DNA of 64,000 nt from contig CANTFK010000072.1 in the NCBI GenBank assembly GCA_947646735.1, positions 372,001 to 436,000 of the forward strand, written 5' to 3'. The notes beneath the pieces are model-generated. The model was not told the origin of the DNA, made no database searches, and was given only the letters and a program-made list of their open reading frames with translations. Origin of the DNA: Peronospora farinosa. Lineage: Eukaryota > Oomycota > Peronosporomycetes > Peronosporales > Peronosporaceae. Position numbers and translations under genes: made by a program. Numbering within the stretch: the stretch's first letter is position 1; each line of letters starts with the position of its first letter. Shown here one piece after another: positions 40,194-50,710 of the stretch.

Positions 40194-42048
40194 ATGAGCA
40201 ACGTGAGCGTACTCGATAAGACGCCACGTGTGGCTGAGGAGATAACTAAATACCCACGATCAGATCGTCTGGGATCACGTGAGCTGAGCTACGGTACTGC
40301 GGGTTTCCGTGAAGATGCGGGATTGTTGATGTCCACGTGCCATCGCATGGGAATGTTAGCGGTTTTACGCTCCAAGAACATGGGAAAGATCGTGGGAGTG
40401 ATGATCACAGCTTCACATAATGAAGTGAGTGATAATGGACTCAAGATTATCGATCCTAAGGGCGATATGTTGAGTGAAAAGTGGGAAACGTACGCGATGC
40501 AATTGGCTAATGCAGCTCAAGACAAAGTCGTTGAGGTTTTGGACTCAATTGTGGCAGCTGAGAAGATTGATTTGGAGCAGACGGGTAATATCTTTATTGC
40601 CAAAGATACACGGCCGTCTAGTGAACATTTGGTCGAGCTGGCACGTGAGGGAGCGCTCGTGATTGGTGGCAATGTGCTTGACTTTGGACTGCAGACGACG
40701 CCGCAGCTGCATCACCTTGTTCGTATGGTATGGTAACTTGTATAGTAAAGAGATTGAGTCAAGGAGAGATAGAGTTCTAATCTCTATTGATGATATAATG
40801 GTGTCATTTGTAGTGGAACTATGAGCAGTACAACAAGGGAGATTGGGCTTCTGAGGTCGGCTATTACAATATGCTGAGTGATGCCTTTAAGCAGCTTACG
40901 GCCACGCACGACTCCAAGGTACGGGGCTATCGAGAAGTGATATTAGTATGATGATGTGTTTGTGACACTGATTTTTACTCGTGTTGTTCCAGCGTCTGGA
41001 GACACGGCTGCCGCTTTACGTGGACTGTGCCCACGGTGTTGGTGCGCTACAGGTGGTCAAGTTGGCTAAGGATCTGGGCGACTCGCTTCGTCTGGAGATT
41101 GTCAACACGCCTAGCGATGGTGAGCTGAACCTCCAATGTGGAGCTGAGCACGTTGAAAAGTCGCGCCAGCCGCCTTCGAACATGTCCCGAGACAACGACC
41201 GTGGCAAGCGATACTGCAGCATGGACGGCGATGGCGACCGAATCGTGTTCCACTACTTCGATGACGAAGGCACGTGGCATTTGCTAGACGGCAATAAGAT
41301 TGCCTGTCTCTTTGCCGAGTTTCTATCGGAGAAACTGCATATCTTGGACCTTGAGCAGGAGGGCATAACGTTTGGCTGTGTGATGACTGCGTATGCCAAC
41401 GGCGCCGCCACTCAGTACCTTCAGGCTCTAGGCATCAACGTGGTGCAGGCAAAGACTGGTGTCAAGTATTGTCACGAGAAGGCGTCGCAGTTCGACATGG
41501 CTGTGTATTTCGAGGCCAATGGCCATGGTACGGTAGTTTTCAAGGACGCGCTGCTGGACAAGCTGCATAAATGGGAGAACACACTGCACGATGAGCGCAA
41601 GAAGCTAGCGCTATCGCAGCTGCTCGCGGCGTCGCAGCTTGTGAACCAGGCCACGGGTGATGCAATGTGCGACCTGTTGTTCGTGGAGGCGCTGCTTGTG
41701 CAGAAGAACTGGAGTATCAGTGACTGGGATGCCGTTTACAACGACCTGCCCAGCCGCCAGACAAAGGTGAAGGTCGCGGACCGCAGCGTGATCAAGTTAG
41801 CCGAGGAGGACGATACTCAGGTGCTTGCCCCCGAGGAGCTCCGCTCCGCGCTGGACTCTGCTCTGCAGGAGTACGCCAACAAGCGCGGGCGCGCATTTGT
41901 GCGTCCATCGGGCACCGAGGACGTGGTGCGTGTGTACGCCGAAGCGGACACCCAGGAGGACGCTGACGCTCTCGCTCTGCAGTTCGCCAAGCTCGTGCAC
42001 CAGCACTGCGGTGGCGTGGATGAGGAACCTGCTAGTTTCGTGGCATAA
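40194..42048 (+). CDS. AGM1: Phosphoacetylglucosamine mutase
   Basis: Three exons, 40194-40727, 40814-40918 and 40993-42048, give 564 aa; both introns (86 and 74 bp) lie between codons. The enzyme interconverts GlcNAc-6-phosphate and GlcNAc-1-phosphate on the route to UDP-GlcNAc, needed for chitin-type polymers, N-glycans and GPI anchors. Visible signatures are the active-site serine loop GVMITASHNEVSDNGLK (Ser near residue 74), the metal loop DGDGDR (~291), the sugar-binding loop FEANGHG (~386) and the phosphate loop RPSGTEDVVRVY (~517). The start YGTAGFREDA is also typical. Length matches the family (540-560). Confidence 0.95.
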
Positions 42049-42252
42049 GCGCTTTGTAATTGGCGTCAAATAAGTGAAGGCCCTGTAGCTGCACTTACTC
42101 AGAAATGCTGACGTTTGGGAAGATCCACTAGTAACGTTTTCTTCTTTTAGATTCCTCCCACTTTGCAGGTGGTGGATGCACTTCATGTCCCGCATCTCAC
42201 TTTGCAATTGGACACTGAATATCAAGATCAATTCCCATCGTTCATAGTAATA

Positions 42253-43760
42253 ATGCCCGTGTGCTCTCTCTGTAATGCGCTGACACCCAGCGGCCGCTTC
42301 TGCTCCAAATGCGGCGCGCCTTTCACCGTCAAAGAGGTGCAGCCGCCTCCTCTGCAGTTTAATGACCACCAGCAACCTTCACTGCAGTTTAACCATCAAC
42401 AGCGAGTTCCGCCGCGGTCGTTTGAAGAGCACGACCAGAAGACACTTCTGTACCAGCAGCAGCAGGCCTACGGCAACACACCGTCTGCCATTCCCGTTGT
42501 GTACGTGGACGGAGACGGCTCGGCGACTAAAAGTAACGGCTGTAACGCATCGTTTGTTGCGCCAAATGGAGAGACGAAGAATTGCAGTTCTTCCAAAGGC
42601 TCTGGAATTCTAAAGGGACGATACTCAGATCATCCCAATTGTGACGTCTGTGAAATGGCTTTTGACATCACCTATCGTCGACATCAATGGTGAGATTATT
42701 AGAGAAGTTGTTTCTATACATGCAGTAAAACCAAATGGAAACTAACGTTTCTGTGTGCTGTAGTCGTACATGTGGGCGGTACGTCTGCGGTAATTGCTCC
42801 CCACTGATGCTTTTGATCCCAGAAGGAGACCAAATTGAAGGCGCTAAGGGCTACGATCCGTCCGTTCCGCAACGTGTGTGTTTGCATTGTGCGCCTCGCT
42901 TGCGTCCACTGCAGGAGAATCTGGTGGCACGATACGCGAAAGCGAATGCCGAGACAGCATTGCATGAATCCAAGCCCAGATTGCATGTGCCATTCTCGCC
43001 TTCATTGGAGAAGGAGTGCATAAATGCAGCTGATATCATTGGTAACTTTTTCAGGAATGATTCCGGTGCATCAGGAGATCGGGCGATCCCGATCTCCATG
43101 CTTGGGAATGCACACGGTTTGGCCATTATGACAATCGTCAAGGCTGGGTTCGTCCTAGTTGGCAAGGTTGGTACAGGGATTGTATTGTCACGTCTACCAG
43201 ACGGATCGTGGTCGGCGCCCTCGGCTATCGGTACGGTAGGACTTGGTGGTGGCTTTCAGATCGGCGGAGAGATCGTAGAGGTCATGATCATTCTAGGCTC
43301 TCCTGCAGCCGTTGAGGTTTTCCACTCGCCACAAGTGAACTTGGGCGCAGGTCTGGACGTTGCTGTCGGTCCGTACGGACGATCGGCAGCCGCTGCCGCG
43401 GCGATCAGCAGCTCTGGTCTTAATGCGAACTACAGCTACTCGATGAGCAAGGGTTTGTATGCTGGAATTTCACTTCTAGGCTCGGTGATTGCAGCACGCA
43501 ATGACTTGAACCGCAAGTTCTACGGACAGGATCTGGAAGCGAGTGCGCTGCTAAGTGGGACAGTTGGCCAGCCTGTGGCGGCAAGGGCGCTATATGAGGC
43601 ACTGAATAAAGCCATGCACGGCATCCAGCAACATAAAGACGTACTGGCGGAGAGGTCTCGCATGATGGGGGCGTGCAACGCTTGCAATTGTCAAGTCTTT
43701 CTGGCTCACCCCTATCAGCTTTGGAACAAAAGGTGCAAAACGTGTGACCATATTCACTAA
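42253..43760 (+). CDS. Zinc-ribbon, FYVE-like and SYLF domain protein
   Basis: Two exons, 42253-42689 and 42764-43760, give 477 aa. The 74-bp intron splits a Cys codon of the FYVE finger (RRHQ-C-RTCGRYVCGNC). Residues 1-25 form a CxxC...CxxC zinc ribbon (CSLCNALTPSGRFCSKCG). A Gln-rich stretch follows, then the FYVE-like finger (about 135-205) with RRHQCRTCG in place of the classic R(R/K)HHCR motif, then a SYLF (Ysc84/SH3YL1-type) domain with GLAIMTIVKAGFVLVGKVGT and VGLGGGFQIGGEIVEVMIIL. A final CxxC pair lies near the C-terminus (CNACNCQ, CKTCDH). FYVE and SYLF domains bind phosphoinositides, so the protein probably acts on endosomal or actin-linked membranes. The start at 42253 is chosen because the upstream ATG at 42163 adds no conserved sequence. 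Confidence 0.9.
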
Positions 43761-44125
43761 ATAATAGGTTGTCAAGAAAAGCTCTGCAGTGATTAATGAG
43801 GTCTTTTCGAGGTGTTTTGGTATATCATTTTCACATTTTCAACAGCTTATAATCTGTACTGGTATATTACTGTGTTTCGACGATCGGTACTATTTCAATG
43901 TCGTAGTACTCTAAGAAATAGTAATCGAGCATTTGTAGTACTGTATACTAGTACTACAACTGTTCCATTTTTAGTTCTATGGCAGACATGAGCTTCTCGC
44001 CTATTGAAGATTGCCAAAAAGATACCAAAAAGAGAACATGATAGTCCTAAGGCTCCAACATCATGGGTATGTTCGTATCCATGGGATGACAACATAGTTT
44101 TGCTGTCGAATTTAATGACGTTTTA
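43761..44125. other. Intergenic, no gene seen
   Basis: AT-rich 3' flank with several gtagtact/agtactac palindromes near 43900-43955. The last five bases (44121-44125, TTTTA) are the Copia-2 target duplication. Confidence 0.6.
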
Positions 44126-44292
44126 TGTTAGAAAAAGGCACGGTTGAAGTTACAGTTGAGGAAACGGCTGACGACTTAGAAAGGCGTTTGAGGATCAGTT
44201 GAGTTTGATTGATTGGACAGGTGCGTGGATGGGTGATTGATTGGACAAGCCGCCGACTTCCTCTCTACAGCTTGCATCATGGCAAGCGAACA
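44126..44292 (+). repeat. Copia-2 5' LTR
   Basis: Starts TGTTAGAAAAAGG and ends GCGAACA, 167 bp, which is short for an LTR. It contains an imperfect direct repeat of gattgattggaca. Confidence 0.95.
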
Positions 44293-47200
44293 GGTTATGA
44301 GCCCAAGACGGGAAGCAAACGACGACACCAACGCGGCACAGGCGCTGCCGGCAACCGGTCACGAAAGGGCCGCGGTCGCGCCTGCTACGGTCGTCTCTCC
44401 CACCGCTCACCCAAGGAGCCCTGAGCCTGACGCACTGGAGAGGGTCCTCAAGATGCTCACGGGCATGGACTTGCGAATGCAGAAGATGGAAGCATCCCAA
44501 GCACGCATGGACGAAGACGAGCGCATGCGCGGCGCTCACGAGAGCGAGCTGTTCCGATCAGAGCTCGGGGCGGACTTCGCACGGCGACTCCACGGCGGAG
44601 CAATGGAGCTTGAGGACTTGCACGATCGGCAGTCTCAGCAGCAACTGCGGCGTGCACCAGCGCGGCTCGAAGACCTACGGATGCGAGCGAGAGAGCAGCT
44701 GCAGCAGCGTGCTGATCCGTTGCCGCAGCCGCCTGCCCCATTGCCACCATACCAGCCGGCACCAGTGCCTCAGACGATGCCGGAAGCTCCAGGGCAGCCA
44801 GTACAGCAGCGGCAACAAGTGATGCCGATGCAGTATCGCACTCCGGATGCCAGGCAGCGCAAGCTGGCGATCCGCAAGCTCGATGGCACTGAGGTGTACG
44901 TTGGACTCGGGTCCGACTTCTTCGACTGGGGCAAGACGTTTTGGCGCCAGGTCGACATGGCACAGGAGTCTTGCGGTTTCCTGTGGAGCGAGAATGTGAA
45001 GACTGACGTGCTCGGGCAGTACCTCACTGGCACTGCCGAGCGGTATTTCAGCAAGCAGGTCGACACGTGGTGGGCCGTGCTGCCTACATTGCAGTACGTG
45101 ATGCAGCGCATGCTGGACACGTTCAAGACGACGATAACCGCCGCTCAAGCGATGAAACTCTTCACGGCGAAGAAAGAGAGCAAGAGATCCTGGCCAGAAC
45201 ACTACTTGTATCTGGTCGCTGTCAGCGACGCTGCGGGCGGCGCTGAGCAGCAGGTTCTGGACAACATCGTGCGTTACGCCTCGTCTGAGCTGTCGACAAT
45301 ACTCATGGCGAAGTACCAGACGCACCGCATCGACTACCTCTTGCACGCGGAAGAGCTCGCGCACTTCGCGCAAGCAATCGAGATGGAAGCTAGATCAGGA
45401 AGATCCTTCGGGAAGGAGGTCGTCGCGCACGTGGACGAGTCCGTGTCGCGCAAGGAGACACGCACTTGCCACGGATGTGGGAAGGTCGGCCATCTGAAGA
45501 AGGACTGTCGCAGCAAGAATAATGACGACAGGAAGAGGGGCAGAGGCCCAAGAGACGGCGGCAGCATCACGCTAGCTGTTGGTGAAGGAAGAGGTCGCAA
45601 CGGCTCGCGCGCCACCGGTCAAAGCCTGGCGATGGCGATTGGTGACGACAGCGATGACGAAGATGACGACTGGATACTCGATAGCGGTTCCAGCCGCAAC
45701 CTTGTCAACGACGCATCCCTGCTGCGCGACGCGAGGGACTGCGATCAAGAGTGCCACTTGGCAGATGGGGAGACCATCAAGTTAACGCAAGTCGGAAGCG
45801 TCGTGCTGACTGTGCTCGCGAGAGGACAGCAGCAAGATGTGACGCTGACGGACGTGTATCTGGCGCCCGAGTTATCGCGCAACATCATGTCCTACGGTAA
45901 GCTCGAGATCAAGGGTTTCGGGCTCGTCTACGACGGCGAGTCGCGCGTGTTGGCACGACGCAGCAATGGCCAAGTCGCGTTCGATGTGGCGATGGACCAC
46001 AATGTGCTCTACGTCCAGACAGTCGCAGCGGCTTGCGAGCGACGAGCGCCTAGCGACGTGCTCATGGCGATCCTGACGAGCCAGGCAGCTCCGGAAGAAC
46101 CCGAGTCGGACACGCAAAGCGGCTCGCTGCTGCACTTCCACCAAAGGCTTGGGCATCTCGCGTACGACACCGTCGAGCGTATGGCGAGAGACCCCGCTTC
46201 CGGCATCGTGCTAACGGATCGCAAGCGCCCGACGTGCATCTCTTGCGCACAGGGCAAGCAAACAAGGAACGTGCAGTCGAAGAAGGACACTGGATCAAAC
46301 TCGCCGATCGACAGAGTTGGCGGGGTGATCTGCTCAGACCTCAAGGGTCCGATGACCCCGAAGGATCGATTGCACAATCGTTACCTTGTCAGCTTTGTCG
46401 ATCATAAGTCGAACTACTGTCGCGTCTTCCTGGCGCCTACAAAGGACAAGGCGGCCAAGAAGTTTGAGCACTTCCTCGCGTTCTTTGAGCGCCAGTTCGA
46501 CTGCCGGATCCACGTGCTACGCACTGATGGCGGCGGCAAATACACGAATGTCGACCTCTTCTGCAAGCGAACGGGCGTCGCGCGGCAGATCAGCGAGGTG
46601 AGGAAGCAGGCTTCAAACGGCAAGGCCGAGCGCATGCACAGGACGATTCTGAATATGGCGCGCAGCATGATCTTTGCCAGCCGACTGCCATTGACGTTTT
46701 GGGGCGATGCGGTTGAGTACGCGGCGTACATCCTCAACCGCAGCCCAACGAGCGCGAATGCGAAGCGCGCGTCGCCAATCGAGGTACTGACGAAGCAAGT
46801 GCCGGATCTGCGCGACATCGTCGCCTTTGGCTCTATCTGCTCGGTCTACCGTGACCCAGGCAAGAACTCACTCGCGCAGCGCGCACAAGTCGGGGTGATC
46901 ATTGGGCGGAGCGACGAGAATAAGGGCTTTCGCGTCTTCCTCCAAAAGGAGAACAAGGTCACGATCACGCAGCATGTGCGCAACGTCGAGACGCTCAGCG
47001 CAGAGCAGAATGGTCAGCTGCAGCGCGCGCTCGAGTATGAAGATCAAGCCGTGGAGCCAGCGGCAACAGCAACAACAAGCAAAGAGTCGCCGTCTGCTGA
47101 CGATGCCGCATCGCCAACGATACGCAGCGCAAGAAGAAATCGAAGTCGTGGACACGCGCGGCTCACCGGACGCGCGGCGCTACCAAACGCGCACAGGCGG

Positions 47201-47344
47201 CCGCCGATCAGGAGGAGCCAGCTGGCGACGACAGCGTGGTGGCTCATGTGTATGAGTGCGATCCCAAGAACTACGGTGAAGCGCTACGCAGCACTAAGCG
47301 TGAAGGCTGGGAAAAGGCCATGCGCGAAGAGCTTCAAGCCCTAG
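44279..47344 (+). CDS. Copia-2 Gag, protease and integrase
   Basis: The open frame starts at an ATG in the LTR (44279) or six codons later at the ATG in the PBS (44297). Gag carries a capsid-like region and the zinc knuckle [14 protein letters not shown] (~residue 396). Protease has [15 protein letters not shown] (~466). Integrase has a H-H-C-C motif ([15 protein letters not shown]...CISCAQGK, about 620-657) and a D-D-E triad in [20 protein letters not shown] and KAERMHRTI. All catalytic residues are present. From about 47130 the real coding sequence moves to another frame, and the last ~70 residues of this frame are nonsense. Confidence 0.9.
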   Translation: MASEQVMSPRREANDDTNAAQALPATGHERAAVAPATVVSPTAHPRSPEPDALERVLKMLTGMDLRMQKMEASQARMDEDERMRGAHESELFRSELGADFARRLHGGAMELEDLHDRQSQQQLRRAPARLEDLRMRAREQLQQRADPLPQPPAPLPPYQPAPVPQTMPEAPGQPVQQRQQVMPMQYRTPDARQRKLAIRKLDGTEVYVGLGSDFFDWGKTFWRQVDMAQESCGFLWSENVKTDVLGQYLTGTAERYFSKQVDTWWAVLPTLQYVMQRMLDTFKTTITAAQAMKLFTAKKESKRSWPEHYLYLVAVSDAAGGAEQQVLDNIVRYASSELSTILMAKYQTHRIDYLLHAEELAHFAQAIEMEARSGRSFGKEVVAHVDESVSRKETRTCHGCGKVGHLKKDCRSKNNDDRKRGRGPRDGGSITLAVGEGRGRNGSRATGQSLAMAIGDDSDDEDDDWILDSGSSRNLVNDASLLRDARDCDQECHLADGETIKLTQVGSVVLTVLARGQQQDVTLTDVYLAPELSRNIMSYGKLEIKGFGLVYDGESRVLARRSNGQVAFDVAMDHNVLYVQTVAAACERRAPSDVLMAILTSQAAPEEPESDTQSGSLLHFHQRLGHLAYDTVERMARDPASGIVLTDRKRPTCISCAQGKQTRNVQSKKDTGSNSPIDRVGGVICSDLKGPMTPKDRLHNRYLVSFVDHKSNYCRVFLAPTKDKAAKKFEHFLAFFERQFDCRIHVLRTDGGGKYTNVDLFCKRTGVARQISEVRKQASNGKAERMHRTILNMARSMIFASRLPLTFWGDAVEYAAYILNRSPTSANAKRASPIEVLTKQVPDLRDIVAFGSICSVYRDPGKNSLAQRAQVGVIIGRSDENKGFRVFLQKENKVTITQHVRNVETLSAEQNGQLQRALEYEDQAVEPAATATTSKESPSADDAASPTIRSARRNRSRGHARLTGRAALPNAHRRPPIRRSQLATTAWWLMCMSAIPRTTVKRYAALSVKAGKRPCAKSFKP
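44293..44304 (+). other. Copia-2 primer-binding site (initiator tRNA-Met anticodon type)
   Basis: GGTTATGAGCCC follows the LTR directly. It is complementary to GGGCTCATAACC, the expected anticodon-loop region of initiator tRNA-Met, as in the known Copia half-tRNA priming. The ATG within it (44297) is in frame with gag. Confidence 0.82.
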
Positions 47345-48856
47345 AATACAATGGCGTGTGGCGCTTGATCAAGAGACCTCCGGGCAGCAACACTCTGCAC
47401 ACGAAGTGCCAAGACCGACGCGCACGGTGAGATAGAGCGCTTGAAGGCTCGACTGGTCGCCTGCGGCAACGAGCAAGTTTTTGGCGTCGACTACCAGCTT
47501 ACATTCGCGGCTGTCATGGACATGTCGACCGTGAAGGTGATATTGGCGCTTGCGTCGATATGGGGTGTCCCAGCAAAGCATGGCGACATCCCCAACGCGT
47601 ATGTCAAGGCTGACAAGGAAGCGCACTTGGAGATACTACTCCAGGTGCCGCAGGCAATGACAATCGATCAAGACGCGCTCAAGATGGTAGGCGAAGCGAC
47701 AAAGAAGGAAGTAGTGCTGCAGCTACAAAAGAGCCTGTACGGCCTCAAGCAGGCTGGCCGACTCTGGAGCCAGCTCCTGCACGCTCGGCTGCTCGAAGCC
47801 GGCTTCCGGCAATGTATTTCCGACATGTGTCTATACTACCAAGTCGAGGGTGGACAGTTGGTCATCGTGGGCGTCTACGTCGACGATCTACTTGCTACCG
47901 GCACGGACGCTGCAGCCGTCGACCGATTCTTCGTCAAGCTCGGCGGCTTGTCGATCAAGGACCTCAGTACCGTTAGCAAGTTCCTCGGCATGCGTGTCAC
48001 GATTGATAACAGTGGCGGCTACGTGCTCGACCAGGCCGAGGCGATTGGCGAGCTCCTGCATGAGCATGGGCTCGAGGATGCAAACCCGACGAAAGCATTA
48101 ATTGGGGCTGACTGCTACGACGTGCTACCAGATGACAGCGCGCTGCTCACCGAGACTAAGGTGCAGAAGGCTCCAACAATCAAGAGGTTCCAGTCCCTCG
48201 TCGGCAGTCTTCTGTGGATCGCGCGTTGCACACGGCCGGACATTGCGTTCGCCGTGCACAAGGCGACGCGTCAGACTCATCAGCCGCGACTCCACGATAT
48301 GAAGCTTGCCAAACGCATCGCGCGGTACCTGAAGGGGACGCGTGACTACAAGCTTCGGATGGAACCAGCGAAGCACCTCGACGGCAAGATCCAGCTCGAG
48401 GCGTACTCGGACACCGACTTTGCGGCGGAAAAGAGTGACAGAAAGTCCTTGACTGGCGGCATCATCCGCCTGAACGGCATGCCGGTCAGCTGGACGTCGA
48501 AGAAGCAAGGCGGCGTCTCGATCTCGACGATGGAAGCGGAATTCGTCGCTGCATCGGAGCAGGCGCGCGAGCTTCTTGGTATCAGGGAGATGCTAACCGA
48601 GATCGGTAAGCCGCCGGCGCTACCGATGGTACTCCACGTCGACAATCAGGCGGCACTGAAGCAGCTGGCAGGCGAGGCGTCATCTCTCAAAGCCAAGCAC
48701 ATCGATGTTCGCACGAAGTTCGTGTGCGACTTCGCTCGACGCGGGATCATCGTGTCGCAGTACGTCCGCTCGGAGCAACAACTCGCGGATCTTTTGACGA
48801 AGGCGCTAGATGCAGTCAAGCTCGCGGCGCTGTGTGATATAATCAGCCTCGGTTAG
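47130..48856 (+). pseudogene. Copia-2 reverse transcriptase and RNase H, frame-disrupted
   Basis: Coding moves to frame 1 near 47130 ([38 protein letters not shown]) and back near 47405, where comparison with Copia-1 suggests loss of about 11 bases between HTK and KTDAHG. The rest (to 48856) is open and contains RT motifs KSLYGLKQAGRLWSQLL and YVDDLLATGTD, then SLVGSLLWIARCTRPDIAFA. RNase H has AYSDTDFA, STMEAEFVAASEQ, HVDNQAALKQ and QLADLLTKAL, a full catalytic set. Confidence 0.88.
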
Positions 48857-48873
48857 GACGGTAAGTCGTAGCC

Positions 48874-48882
48874 GAGGAGGAG
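48874..48882 (+). other. Copia-2 polypurine tract
   Basis: GAGGAGGAG directly before TGTTAG of the 3' LTR, the same nine bases as in Copia-1. Confidence 0.85.
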
Positions 48883-49137
48883 TGTTAGAAAAAGGCACGG
48901 TTGAAGTTACAGTTGAGGAAACGGCTGACGACTTAGAAAGGCGTTTGAGGATCAGTTGAGTTTGATTGATTGGACAGGTGCGTGGATGGGTGATTGATTG
49001 GACAAGAGTGATGAAGAACAAGAACAACTAGTCCATCATGCTAGCACGAAAAAGATAACACTAATAACAATGTCAGAATCCTTTTATCACAGTGCCGCCG
49101 ACTTCCTCTCTACAGCTTGCATCATGGCAAGCGAACA
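48883..49137 (+). repeat. Copia-2 3' LTR with an 88-bp insertion
   Basis: Identical to the 5' LTR apart from 49007-49094, inserted between gacaag and ccgccgac. Confidence 0.95.
49007..49094. mobile_element. 88-bp insertion in the Copia-2 3' LTR
   Basis: The inserted sequence begins AGTGATGAAG and ends TTATCACAGTG; the two ends share imperfect inverted similarity (GTGATGAA against GTGATAAA). There is no clear target duplication and no ORF. It could be a tiny MITE-like element or filler DNA from break repair. Confidence 0.5.
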
Positions 49138-49460
49138 TTTTAATCGATGAATGCCTACGACTAAGTAGTGCTTATGATCATTTTGATGTAAGACATTTTC
49201 ATGTTCGAAAGTAAGAATATAGTTGAAGTGGATGACTTGAATATGAACGCGTGCCATACGCGTTTCGACCCCCGCCGGGGCTTCGTCAGTGACTTTATCA
49301 GTTTACGAGTGAGAACTATCCATCCAACCTTTAGCCAAGTAAGACCAATTACAATCCATAGAAGTCTCTACAATATTCCATGTATCCAAGCGTAGGTTAT
49401 GTCTAACTTGCACTTTAACATTTCTGCCTTTACCGCGCTGAGACTATTAATACTGCTTGA
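49138..49460. other. Intergenic, no gene seen
   Basis: 3' flank of the minus-strand OST3/6 gene. It has an imperfect palindrome around aacgcgtgccatacgcgttt (about 49242-49263). No ORF is credible. Confidence 0.5.
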
Positions 49461-50710
49461 CTAAGCTAACCACCTGTACTTGATAAGGAACACAAAATTC
49501 AGCGCCGCATACGATATTGCCACAAGCAATAACGACCATCGAATGAGATCCGCTCTTGCCACTTCTGAGCGCAATGTCGGCAAAACGTCTGTAATACTCA
49601 TCGCTGCGAGAGACAACCAGAAACTATAAGTACCATTTACCAGACCCTCCAACACGAATTGCCGCCGCGCACTTGGATAAACAAAAACAAAGCCGTGCAT
49701 TCGGCTAAAATAATACCAGGCTCGGCGGTGAATGATCGAATGGAAAAGTCCGCTCAACACAACAAAAATAACTCCCAAGCAGAGCACAAACCAGAAGAAT
49801 CGCATGCAGACCACTCCATGTACAAAGTCTCGGTTCTCGTAAACAATGAAAGCGATAAAGGTCAAAACGGCAACGATCAGAATCATATCTAGCCCTGACA
49901 AAGCGTCATCGTCACGACTCATTTGTGTGACTGGCAATAGCATCCCACGTGCATTACGAACTAGGTAGCCGCTTCGTTCTTGGCACAAATGCACAAATGC
50001 AATAATCTCCTTGGCCACAATCTTCTTGTCTACTTGAGTCGTATTTTGAAAATTCTCGAAGTTCTTGTGCTGTTCGTCAGCATCATCACGATTTAATTTG
50101 GAAAAAAGCGACCCATTGGCGCTTAGATCCAGAAAATTAGTCTCAATGTGTGGATAGCGCTGGAAACGACCAGATGAACGTTCAGGTATCCACAAAAGTG
50201 ATGGCGTTGATGACACCAAATGCTATCAATATCAAAGTATGAGTAAGAAACAATATAGAATAGTACTTTACAAAGTGTTACAAATCTTACATAGTGAAGT
50301 AACTTGGACCATGTATGGATATCTGAGCGAACAATGGGAAGTTGAGGGGACAATGTCTCAGCCGCGACCTCCACAGCTGCTTTTACCAGTTTCTCATGGT
50401 CCCCACAACTCTCTTGAGGAGTAGTAAATGTTTCTGCTGTCTCACTCGATTCCTCCCATTCATCATCGTCTTTGTGGTTCTCATTGGAACAGATTGAAAC
50501 TGGTGTGAAGTAGAGCACGAAAGACGTCGTACGACTTTTTGAGAGCAAGAAGCGCTCGTACTGGGACCAGACAAGCACTGTATCAATAGAATCTTGCAGC
50601 TCAAGTAGCGAAGACGCGTTAATTGCTTGTAGGAGCTCATCAGAAGCAGAAGATACGGCTACAGAGAGGCACCAGAAGGTGGCAATCGCTACGATTTTTA
50701 TCCTCGTCAT
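49461..50710 (-). CDS. OST3: Oligosaccharyltransferase subunit, OST3/OST6 (MagT1/TUSC3) family
   Basis: Two exons on the minus strand, 50291-50710 and 49461-50222 (68-bp intron, GTAAGA...GATAG, between codons), give 393 aa. The N-terminus has a signal peptide (IKIVAIATFWCLSVAVSSAS) and a thioredoxin-like lumenal domain (LLELQDSIDTVLVWSQYERF; TSFVLYFTPVSIC). The C-terminal part has four membrane segments, with the family motif SGLFHSIIHRRAWY in the second and VYPSARRQFVLEGLVNGTYS before the third. It would sit in the ER membrane and help N-glycosylate selected sites. No CxxC redox motif is visible in the lumenal domain, unlike many family members. An acidic insert (DDDEWEESSETAE) is present. 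Confidence 0.82.

Larger units (their letters stand above)
44126..49137 (+). mobile_element. Copia-2: recent Ty1/Copia retrotransposon
   Basis: Flanked by a perfect 5-bp duplication TTTTA (44121-44125, 49138-49142). The 167-bp LTRs are identical by eye once an 88-bp insertion in the 3' copy is removed, so insertion is very recent. The interior has a tRNA-iMet-type PBS, gag, protease, integrase, RT, RNase H and a GAGGAGGAG PPT. Two frame changes around the start of RT break the single polyprotein frame, so this copy probably depends on another element for movement. Confidence 0.95.

Noticed and set aside
41797..42375. 192-codon minus-strand ORF over the 3' end of the mutase gene.
   Set aside because: Shadow of the highly conserved mutase coding sequence and the start of the FYVE-SYLF gene.
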